Origin: Chloroflexaceae bacterium
Lineage (GTDB): Bacteria; Chloroflexota; Chloroflexia; Chloroflexales; Chloroflexaceae
Length of the DNA: 10,360 bases
Assembly (NCBI GenBank): GCA_026417815.1
Contig: JAOACN010000695.1
Coordinates: forward strand, 1-10,360
Direction: 5' to 3'
The notes beneath the pieces were generated by a model. It did no database searches. It was not told the origin of the DNA and saw only the letters and a list, made by a program, of their open reading frames with translations. The translations under genes were made by a program, and so were the position numbers. Below are positions 5,528 to 10,360 of this stretch, one piece after another; within the stretch, counting starts at the first letter, position 1; every line of letters starts with the position of its first letter.

Positions 5528-5557
5528 TTGACATTCAAAGGGAAACCCTGGTAGAAT
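5528..5557 (+). promoter_or_regulatory. sigma-70 promoter for the LysM lipoprotein gene
   Basis: A perfect TTGACA (5528-5533) and TAGAAT (5552-5557) are separated by 18 bases. Transcription should start near 5564, leaving a leader of about 86 bases that is markedly AT-richer than its surroundings. Confidence 0.75.
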
Positions 5558-5649
5558 GAATACCGCTTGTTTCCGATCCAGCAGCGCATGTATTATTCAC
5601 CTATTTTAACCTCCTGATCGTTCTGCGCTTTTATACGGTTCTTCACGTC

Positions 5650-6069
5650 ATGGCAATGCACCGCTTCTCGCGTCCGCCGCGAGCCGCCCTGGTTGCTGGT
5701 CTGGCGCTGATGTGCGCCGCCTGTGTGCCCAATCCACCCGCGGCCACCCTGCCAACCCTGCCGGCGATCCTCGACATCACGCCCGCGCCCACCCTCGACG
5801 TGGACGCGACGGCCACGGCCCTCGCCTCGCTGGAACGCCCCACGCCCACCCCTGCGGCGCTCTACACCGTCCAGCCTGGCGACACCCTCAGCGCCATCGC
5901 CGAACGCTTCAATACCACGGTGGACGAACTGGTGGCCGCCAACGGCCTGACCGACCCCAACGCGCTGCAGACGGGGCAGACCCTGTTGATCCCTTCGCTC
6001 CTGCGGACGCCGGTGGTCGGTTCGCCGGCGCCGCCGGGAACGCCGACGCCCACCCTCGCCACGCCCTGA
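5650..6069 (+). CDS. LysM-domain lipoprotein
   Basis: This 139-residue exported protein probably binds peptidoglycan or a related glycan. A basic start (MAMHRFSRPPR) and hydrophobic helix (12-22) lead to MCAAC, so Cys25 is the likely lipidated residue; Cys rather than Leu at -3 is unusual for a lipobox. A Pro/Thr/Ala-rich linker (26-70) follows. The LysM domain spans about 72-116, running from YTVQPGDTLSAIAERF through TVDELVAANGL to LQTGQTLLIP, which is close to the family consensus. The C-terminus is another Pro/Thr tail (PGTPTPTLATP). There is no catalytic domain, so it is probably a wall-binding anchor or adaptor. The ATG at 5650 and one two codons later both lack a clear ribosome binding site, so the exact start is uncertain. 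It is a single-gene unit with its own consensus promoter. Confidence 0.88.
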   Translation: MAMHRFSRPPRAALVAGLALMCAACVPNPPAATLPTLPAILDITPAPTLDVDATATALASLERPTPTPAALYTVQPGDTLSAIAERFNTTVDELVAANGLTDPNALQTGQTLLIPSLLRTPVVGSPAPPGTPTPTLATP

Positions 6070-6136
6070 TGGGACCCGGGGCTTGCCCCACGGACTTCGC
6101 ACAAGCTCTGCGGTCGTAGGGTCGTAGGTTCACTCC

Positions 6137-6165
6137 TTGACACAAATCCGTTCCTTCGTTATAGT
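6137..6165 (+). promoter_or_regulatory. consensus sigma-70 promoter of the orphan transcript
   Basis: TTGACA (6137-6142) and TATAGT (6160-6165) are separated by exactly 17 bases: one mismatch in twelve, the best promoter match in the window. Transcription would start near 6172. No sizeable + strand gene follows before 7750. Confidence 0.85.
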
Positions 6166-6224
6166 ACCAGTGTTGGCCATTCCACAACCATGTAAGCCGT
6201 CCAGGCGCGAAGGAGGTGATGCCC

Positions 6225-6272
6225 ATGAATGATAGTAAGCGTATGGGCGTCGCCGCTGGTGAGGCCCGCTAG
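6225..6272 (+). CDS. 15-residue peptide ORF in the orphan transcript
   Basis: ATG (6225-6227) to TAG (6270-6272) encodes MNDSKRMGVAAGEAR. It is preceded by AAGGAGGTGAT (6210-6220), eleven bases fully complementary to the usual 3' end of 16S rRNA, with AGGAGG eight bases before the ATG. That is the strongest ribosome binding site in the window and argues for real translation despite the length. Ribosomes on this ORF would open helix A and invade the following hairpin, so translation itself may be the regulatory signal. The peptide is charged and shows no signal peptide, membrane helix or runs of one amino acid, so it is not a classical amino-acid attenuator. It could be a leader peptide, a small functional protein, or only a ribosome-loading device. 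Confidence 0.55.
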   Translation: MNDSKRMGVAAGEAR

Positions 6273-6304
6273 GTCTTACCGAACCGGCGACCCCGCATCC
6301 TGCG

Positions 6305-6334
6305 AAACGCCCCTGCTGAGCAGGGGCGTTTGTC
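6305..6334 (+). terminator. intrinsic terminator, probably bidirectional
   Basis: AAACGCCCCTG (6305-6315), loop CTGAG, CAGGGGCGTTT (6321-6331) form a perfect 11-bp stem ending in TTTGTC. Because the arms end in AAA/TTT it should work in both directions, closing the orphan transcript on + and catching readthrough from the minus-strand methyltransferase gene that ends at 6493. The T-run is short. Confidence 0.7.
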
Positions 6335-6357
6335 ATGCGAGGCGCTTGCGCGATGTG

Positions 6358-6490
6358 TTTAGGAGGGCCTGGCCCTCCCCGGGGGCGCTGCGCCAACGAT
6401 GGGTCCAGAAAGAGCTTCCTGGGAGGGCGTTGCCCTCCCACACTCTCCCGGCGAGCAGGGGTGCGGGGGTAGGGGGAAACCAGGTTTGCT
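6358..6490. repeat. palindromic intergenic repeat module
   Basis: The module contains GGAGGGCC-T-GGCCCTCC (6362-6378), a perfect hairpin TGGGAGGGC-GTT-GCCCTCCCA (6420-6440) and GGGGGAAACC-A-GGTTT (from 6472). It lies directly after the stop of the minus-strand methyltransferase gene, the placement seen for most copies in the window. Confidence 0.6.
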
Positions 6491-6492
6491 CT

Positions 6493-7242
6493 TCAGGGGT
6501 CGCGCACGGCTTCGTAGACAATGCGTGGGGCCTCGGGGGGCGCTGGTTCCCAGGACGGCGCGCGGCGCGCGGCGAGGCGCAATTCGGCCCCGGCGAGGGC
6601 ATCCAGCACCTCCGCGTCGCTCCAGGCCCGCTCGACGTGCCGCTCCTCCCCGCGTCGCCAGCGTCCATCCTCGCGGGTGAACCAGACCACGCGCCCCCGG
6701 GCCAGGCGCGCCGGGGCATCGTAGGCGAGCCGGTGGTAGACCAGGAGGCCATTGGCATCGTACACGACCTGGTCCAACCCCTCCCCCCATGTGGCAAACT
6801 CGTGCTCGGTGTTGAGGTCGAAGATCAGGCGCCCGCCGGAACGTAGCAGGCGCGCCGCATCGCCGATGGCCAGCGCCAGATCCCCTTCGCCGGTGAGGTA
6901 GTTGAGACTATCGTAGAGGCAGGTGATCAGGTCAAACGACGCCGGCGCAAGCGTCTCGTCCACGGGCAGGCGCCGGATGTCGGCGGCGAGCCAGGTGACG
7001 GGCAGATCGCCAGCGCGGGCGCGCGCAATGGCTAGCATGGCCTCCGAGCGATCGACGCCCACCGTTGCCGCGCCGCTGGCAGCGAAGACCAGGGCCGCGG
7101 CACCAGTGCCGCAGGCCAGGTCGAGGACCCGTTCGGGCCGGGCGGGCAAAGCGGCGAGGATGCGTCGCGCCAGCGCCTCGGCGAAAGCGCCCTGGCCGAT
7201 AGCGTCATAGATCGGAGCGTAGCCGGCATAGATGTCGGACAT
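6493..7242 (-). CDS. class I SAM-dependent methyltransferase
   Basis: This is a 249-residue soluble enzyme of the Methyltransf_25/11 type. Motif I, VLDLACGTGAA (39-49), binds SAM. The acidic residue ending beta-2 is D64 in VGVDRSEAML, AADIRRLP (87-93) marks beta-3, and FDLITCLYDSLNYL (103-116) is motif IV. RLLRSGGRLIFDLNT (131-145) is the post-motif. The C-terminal part carries a beta-rich insert (YHRLAYDAPARLARGRV) typical of this small-molecule methyltransferase group. The substrate cannot be told from sequence. The ATG at 7240-7242 gives MSDIYAGYAPIYDAI, the usual N-terminus; an in-frame GTG at 7258-7260 is also possible, and neither has a strong ribosome binding site. It lies just downstream of the tRNA-Arg terminator on the same strand, so it needs its own promoter or readthrough. 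Confidence 0.88.
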   Translation of the reverse strand: MSDIYAGYAPIYDAIGQGAFAEALARRILAALPARPERVLDLACGTGAAALVFAASGAATVGVDRSEAMLAIARARAGDLPVTWLAADIRRLPVDETLAPASFDLITCLYDSLNYLTGEGDLALAIGDAARLLRSGGRLIFDLNTEHEFATWGEGLDQVVYDANGLLVYHRLAYDAPARLARGRVVWFTREDGRWRRGEERHVERAWSDAEVLDALAGAELRLAARRAPSWEPAPPEAPRIVYEAVRDP

Positions 7243-7280
7243 GGGCGTCGGGCGGGGCACCGGGGCCGGTGTTCACGATG

Positions 7281-7308
7281 ACAAAACCGGAGCCGCATGG
7301 CTCCGGCT
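7281..7308 (-). terminator. intrinsic terminator of the tRNA-Arg gene
   Basis: On the minus strand an 8-bp stem, CCGGAGCC with GGCTCCGG around an ATGC loop (7287-7306), is followed by TTTTGT. It lies a few bases past the tRNA 3' end and is a classical rho-independent terminator. Confidence 0.85.
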
Positions 7309-7311
7309 TCC

Positions 7312-7388
7312 TGGCGACCCCGGCGCGACTCGAACGCGCGACCTTTTCCTCCGCAGGGAAACGCTCTAATCCACTGAGCTACGGGGTC
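7312..7388 (-). tRNA. tRNA-Arg, anticodon GCG
   Basis: The minus strand folds into a full cloverleaf of 77 bases with encoded CCA. The acceptor stem is GACCCCG/CGGGGTC. The D arm is GCTC/GAGC with loop AGTGGATTA, and the anticodon stem is TTTCC/GGAAA with loop CTGCGGA. A five-base variable loop and the T arm GCGCG-TTCGAGT-CGCGC follow. The only T in the anticodon loop fixes the anticodon as GCG, which reads CGC and CGU. A20 in the D loop and C35 are the known arginine identity elements, and the discriminator is G. Bacteria usually read these codons with an ACG tRNA edited to inosine, so a genomic G34 is uncommon. It has its own promoter and terminator. Confidence 0.95.
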
Positions 7389-7408
7389 TTGTTTACTTCA
7401 GCGGCATA

Positions 7409-7437
7409 AGTATACCACGTTCAGAGGGTTCGCGCAA
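7409..7437 (-). promoter_or_regulatory. promoter of the tRNA-Arg gene
   Basis: TATACT (7409-7414) with a weak TTGCGC -35 (7432-7437) at a 17-base spacing. The predicted start near 7402 is about 14 bases before the mature tRNA 5' end, normal for a single tRNA gene. Confidence 0.65.
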
Positions 7438-7439
7438 CC

Positions 7440-7600
7440 GGGGAGCGGATTGTCGGAGGCGGACTTTGCATCAGCGGCCAACCCGCCCCGTGCCGGGGTA
7501 GAGCCGGCCCGCCGGGCCGGCTCTACGCCACCCCCTGCCGGGGCAACGACGGCCCGGCGGGCCGCCTCTACGGCACCCCGTGGCGCGTCCCTCATTGTCG
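7440..7600. repeat. tandem GC-rich hairpins between tRNA and rlmI
   Basis: GTAGAGCCGGCCCG-C-CGGGCCGGCTCTAC (7498-7526) is a perfect palindrome with 14-bp arms. A degenerate second copy with the same TGCCGGGG lead-in (7491 and 7536, period 45) follows and contains GGCCCG/CGGGCC and CTCTAC. Upstream, GGACTTTGCATCAGC echoes the repeat near 5359. The 350-base gap between the tRNA promoter and rlmI holds this, the rlmI promoter, and no gene I can support. Confidence 0.55.
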
Positions 7601-7690
7601 CGGTCCGGGGCGCACGACCGTTGCCGGCAGGGTCATGGGCACGCGGGTTTCATGCAGGAACTTGCGTCACACCCGGCTCTGCAACTCGCC

Positions 7691-7719
7691 TTGACCCGGT
7701 TACACCCCTCTGCTACACT
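7691..7719 (+). promoter_or_regulatory. sigma-70 promoter for the rlmI-like gene
   Basis: TTGACC (7691-7696) and TACACT (7714-7719) with exactly 17 bases between. The predicted start near 7726 leaves a leader of about 24 bases before the ATG at 7750. Confidence 0.8.
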
Positions 7720-7749
7720 GTGCTCCCATAGGCACTCGTAGGCTTGCTT

Positions 7750-8955
7750 ATGGCACAGATCGTCATCAAGGCCGGACGCGAGCGGCCCATCCAGCAGCGG
7801 CACCCGTGGGTTTTCTCAGGGGCAATTGCGTCGGTCCGTGGCAACCCTGCCGATGGCGCGGTAGTGGATGTTCTCGGCCCCGACGGCGCCTGGCTCGCTC
7901 GTGGCTTTTGGAGCAGCCAGTCACAGATCCGCCTGCGCGTTGCCACCTGGGAGGCCACCCAACCCCTCGATGAGCACTGGCTGCGCGAGACCATCGCCCG
8001 CGCCGTGCGTGGACGCGCTGGCCTGGCGGACGACGACGAGACCGCCTGCCGGCTGGTCTTCAGCGAAGCCGATGGACTCCCCGGCCTGATTGTGGATCGC
8101 TACGGCTCCCATCTGGTGATCCAGTTGCTGACCCAGGGCATGGCCACGCGCGCCAGCGCGGTGACTGCCACCCTCGTCGCCTTGCTGCAACCCCGGGGCA
8201 TCTACGAACGCAGCGACCCCGAGATCCGCGAGAAGGAGGGCCTGCCCGCCCGCGAAGGGCCGCGTTGGGGCGCAGCGCCGCCCGAGCGCCTGACCGTGCG
8301 CCCGATCATCCTCCCCGGTATGTGCGGGGACCGACCCGCACTCCTTGCCGACCTCCGCGGCGGCCAGAAGACCGGCTTCTATCTCGACCAGGCGATCAAC
8401 CGCGCCCGCGTGGGCGCCTACTGCCAGGGCGCCGAGGTGCTCGACGGTTTCGCCTACACTGGCGGCTTCAGCGTGTACGCCGCCCGCGCTGGCGCCGCCG
8501 CGCTGACGCTGATCGACTCCTCGGGGCCGGCTCTGGCCCTGGCCCGCGCCAATCTCGACCTGAACGGCCTCGCCACGCCCGCCGACCTGATCGAGGGCGA
8601 TGTCTTCCGCGTTCTGCGCGCGTACCGCGCCGCCGGGCGGCGCTTCGACGTGATCATCCTCGACCCGCCGAAATTCGCCCACAGCCAGACCCAGGTCGAA
8701 CGCGCCGCGCGCGGCTATAAGGACATTAACTTGCTCGCGTTGCAACTCCTGCGCCCCGGGGGCCTGCTGGCCACCTTCAGTTGCTCGGGGTTGGTTTCGG
8801 CGGAATTGTTTCAGAAGATCGTCTTCGGCGCGGCCCTCGATGCCCGCCGCGACGTGCAGATCGTCGAACGCTTCACCCAGGCGCCCGACCACCCGGTGTT
8901 GTTGAGCTTTCCCGAAAGCGAATACCTGAAGGGGTTGCTCTGTCGCGTCTGGTGA
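7750..8955 (+). CDS. rlmI: 23S rRNA cytosine-5 methyltransferase, RlmI-like
   Basis: This 401-residue protein fits the RlmI family, which in E. coli makes m5C1962 in 23S rRNA. An N-terminal PUA-like domain (about 1-70, with HPWVFSGAI at 18-26 and the VVDVLGPDGAWLARGFW strand region) should bind RNA. The central region contains VFSEADGLPGLIVDRYG (103-119). The Rossmann methyltransferase domain has GGQKTGFYLDQ (204-214), FAYTGGFS (234-241) for SAM binding, DPPKF (305-309) and SCSG (344-347), whose cysteine is the presumed catalytic residue. HPVLLSFPESEYLK (381-394) is the conserved C-terminus. The ATG at 7750 is chosen because it gives MAQIVIKAGRERPI, the family start; a TTG two codons earlier is less likely. 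GTAGG upstream is a moderate ribosome binding site. It is probably transcribed alone, although argJ follows on the same strand after a repeat. Confidence 0.9.
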   Translation: MAQIVIKAGRERPIQQRHPWVFSGAIASVRGNPADGAVVDVLGPDGAWLARGFWSSQSQIRLRVATWEATQPLDEHWLRETIARAVRGRAGLADDDETACRLVFSEADGLPGLIVDRYGSHLVIQLLTQGMATRASAVTATLVALLQPRGIYERSDPEIREKEGLPAREGPRWGAAPPERLTVRPIILPGMCGDRPALLADLRGGQKTGFYLDQAINRARVGAYCQGAEVLDGFAYTGGFSVYAARAGAAALTLIDSSGPALALARANLDLNGLATPADLIEGDVFRVLRAYRAAGRRFDVIILDPPKFAHSQTQVERAARGYKDINLLALQLLRPGGLLATFSCSGLVSAELFQKIVFGAALDARRDVQIVERFTQAPDHPVLLSFPESEYLKGLLCRVW

Positions 8956-8969
8956 GGTATGTCTTCGTG

Positions 8970-9117
8970 AGAGGGTGTCCGGTCACCCAACACCGGTTGG
9001 AGGAGGGTGGGGAAACCAGCTTTCCCCACGCCCCGCCTGAAGGGAGGGCCAGGCCCTCCCGGAAAGCAGACGTCCCCCGTAGCAGGAGGGTCTGGGAGGG
9101 TCAGGCCCTCTCAGGAA
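8970..9117. repeat. palindromic intergenic repeats after rlmI
   Basis: The gap carries CCGGT/ACCGG (near 8979-8997), GGGGAAACC-A-GCTTTCCCC (9009-9027), a perfect GGGAGGGCC-A-GGCCCTCCC palindrome (9042-9060), and a further GGGAGGGTC/GGCCCTC near 9097-9111. It begins 15 bases after the rlmI stop and could act as a terminator cluster or 3' stabiliser. No promoter for the next gene is evident. Confidence 0.6.
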
Positions 9118-9174
9118 AATATTTTTAGCATCCCTGTTGGACATCTGAGCAGCGAAACCAACGACAAACAACCA

Positions 9175-10360
9175 ATGAACTACGCCATCTTCGAAGACGG
9201 CCACATTGCCAGCCCCCGGGGCTTCCGGGCCACGGGGATCTCCTGCGGGCTGAAGGACGGCAGCAAGGCCCGTGACCTGGCGCTGGTCTATTCCCTGCAC
9301 CCGTGCCGGGTTGGCGCGCTGTTCACCACCAATCTGATCCAGGCCGCGCCCGTGTTCTTGAGCCAGGCAATCCTCTCGCGTAACCGTGAGGCCATCCGCG
9401 CCGTGCTGATCAACGCCGGGCAGGCCAATGCCGGCACGGGCCAGTCTGGTCTCAACGACGCGGTGGAGTGCGCCAAACTGGGGGCCGATGAACTGGAGAT
9501 CCCCCGCGACGCCGTGCTGCTGATGTCAACCGGCATGATTGGCGTGCCCCTGCCGATGAAGCGCATGCGCGAGGGCATCCGGCGCGCGGTCAGCGAACTC
9601 GACAGTGGCGGCGGGCGACGGGCGGCTCTGGCGATGCTCACCACCGACTCGCGGCCCAAGGAACGGGTCTACCGCATCCAGATGCGCGAGGGCCAGCGAA
9701 TCACCCTGGCTGGCATGGCCAAGGGCACGCGCCTGATCCATCCCCGCCTCGCCACCCTCCTCTGCCTGATCACCAGCGACGTGGCCATCGAGCAGCGCCT
9801 GCTCCAACAGGCCCTGCACCACAGCGTCGCCCGCACCTTTAACCGCCTGAACCTTAACGGTGACAGCAGCCCCAACGACACGGTGGCGATCCTGGCGAAT
9901 GGCGCCGCCGGGACACCAACCATCAGCGATGCCCGTTCGCCGGAGTTTGACGTCTTTCAACGGGCCTTGACCGCCCTCTGCGCGGATCTCACCCAGCAGA
10001 TCGTGCGCGATGCCGCAGAGAATGGTAAGATCATTCATGTGCGGGTGCGAGGGGCCGCCAGTGAAACGATGGCCCGACAGGTGGCTGACGCTATCGCTGG
10101 TTCACAAGCGGTCCGCTCCCTGTTACATCGTGGTTCGGTCGATTGGGGGCCATTTCTGGCGGCCATTGGCGGGAGTTGCGCCGATCTGCGCCCGGAGTTG
10201 CTGGGACTGCGCCTCGGCCCGCTGCTGGTGTTCAACGAAGGCGCCGCCGTGCCGTTCGAGAGCGCGACCATGCTGCAGGTCCTCTCGGCGCCTGAAATCG
10301 AGGTGACCGTGGATCTCAATGTGGGCCCGGTTGACCTGAACCTGTGGACCTGTACGTGGC
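9175..10360 (+). CDS. argJ: ArgJ-family ornithine acetyltransferase, partial
   Basis: ArgJ recycles the acetyl group from N-acetylornithine to glutamate in arginine synthesis and self-cleaves into two chains before a catalytic threonine. From the ATG at 9175 the frame stays open for 395 codons to the window end; about 10-15 residues of the usual ~405 are missing. Family features: GFRATGISCGLK (16-27), FTTNLIQAAP (50-59), NAGQANAGTG (80-89), MSTGMIGVPLPM (117-128, oxyanion TG), TTDSRPK (156-162), MAKG (181-184), a predicted cleavage at A193/T194 (LATLL), and FNRLNLNGDSSPNDTV (222-237). Several normally conserved spots differ: KGTRLIHPRLATLL instead of KGSGMI.PNMATML, AAENGK instead of GEGATK (281-285 region), and SVDWGPF instead of DPNWGRI. 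It may be a divergent ArgJ or a paralogue with another substrate. The ATG lacks a clear ribosome binding site. Confidence 0.85.
   Translation, partial: MNYAIFEDGHIASPRGFRATGISCGLKDGSKARDLALVYSLHPCRVGALFTTNLIQAAPVFLSQAILSRNREAIRAVLINAGQANAGTGQSGLNDAVECAKLGADELEIPRDAVLLMSTGMIGVPLPMKRMREGIRRAVSELDSGGGRRAALAMLTTDSRPKERVYRIQMREGQRITLAGMAKGTRLIHPRLATLLCLITSDVAIEQRLLQQALHHSVARTFNRLNLNGDSSPNDTVAILANGAAGTPTISDARSPEFDVFQRALTALCADLTQQIVRDAAENGKIIHVRVRGAASETMARQVADAIAGSQAVRSLLHRGSVDWGPFLAAIGGSCADLRPELLGLRLGPLLVFNEGAAVPFESATMLQVLSAPEIEVTVDLNVGPVDLNLWTCTW

Larger units (their letters stand above)
6172..6334 (+). ncRNA. structured short transcript with mutually exclusive helices
   Basis: The segment from the promoter to the terminator makes a ~160-base RNA whose folds compete. 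Helix A is 12 continuous pairs (two G-U) between GGTGATGCCCAT (6215-6226) and ATGGGCGTCGCC (6243-6254); it buries part of the Shine-Dalgarno sequence and the start codon of the 15-codon ORF. Helix B pairs GTCGCCG (6249-6255) with CGGCGAC (6285-6291) and encloses a 9-bp hairpin, GGTGAGGCC (6258-6266) with GGTCTTACC (6272-6280), loop CGCTA. A and B share 6249-6254, so both cannot form. This is the layout of a translational switch or a peptide-dependent regulator, but no target gene lies downstream, so it may act in trans. I recognise no known RNA class. Confidence 0.55.

Noticed and set aside
7921..8892. Long open frame on the minus strand, 323 codons
   Set aside because: It lies fully opposite the rlmI-like gene, which has clear family motifs; the antisense frame shows no motif.
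4335..9117. Possible CRISPR array from the recurring palindromes
   Set aside because: The copies are widely and irregularly spaced, lie between genes, and have no uniform spacers or cas genes.
9112..9174. Promoter for the argJ-like gene
   Set aside because: The short AT-rich stretch near 9116-9127 has no acceptable -35/-10 pair; the gene may depend on readthrough from rlmI.

Overview
The window is GC-rich chromosomal DNA from a free-living bacterium. The style of the proteins, the promoters, and the many GC-rich palindromic repeats between genes best fit a Chloroflexota member, perhaps of the Chloroflexus/Roseiflexus kind. This is an inference, because there is no rRNA marker here. Most genes are housekeeping: cysteine synthase (cysK), methionine aminopeptidase (map), an RlmI-type rRNA methyltransferase, an ArgJ-family protein cut by the window end, a LysM lipoprotein, a small SAM methyltransferase, a YggT-family membrane protein, four proteins I cannot name, and one tRNA-Arg.

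Layout. 1-625: an unknown minus-strand gene. 626-1063: an AT-rich divergent promoter region, a perfect palindrome at the predicted cysK start of transcription, a miniature transposon-like element, and a hairpin-rich leader. 1064-1993: cysK. 2023-2250: a hairpin repeat split by a second copy of the element. 2209-3318: two minus-strand membrane-protein genes separated by a third element copy and more repeats. 3603-4331: two convergent small genes whose stop codons touch. 4435-5217: map on the minus strand. 5275-5500: GC-rich repeats. 5528-6069: a consensus promoter and the LysM lipoprotein gene. 6137-6334: a compact orphan transcription unit with a consensus promoter, an 11-base Shine-Dalgarno sequence, a 15-codon ORF, strong alternative RNA helices and a terminator. 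6493-7242: a minus-strand methyltransferase. 7281-7437: a minus-strand tRNA-Arg unit. 7691-8955: a consensus promoter and the rlmI-like gene. 9175-end: argJ-like.

The genes do not form one pathway. Apart from the two membrane-protein genes and map with its small downstream neighbour, most look like single-gene units with their own promoters. Almost every gap holds one of two repeat families. One is a ~110-bp element with terminal inverted repeats; two of its three copies are flanked by 8-9 bp direct repeats that look like target duplications. The other is a mosaic of GGGAGGGC/GCCCTCCC and GGGGAAACC/GGTTTCCCC palindromes, often lying just after stop codons.

The items most worth a second look are the orphan structured transcript at 6172-6334, the miniature elements (one sits between the cysK promoter and its gene, one is nested in another repeat), and the divergent ArgJ-family protein, which departs from the family at several normally conserved motifs.
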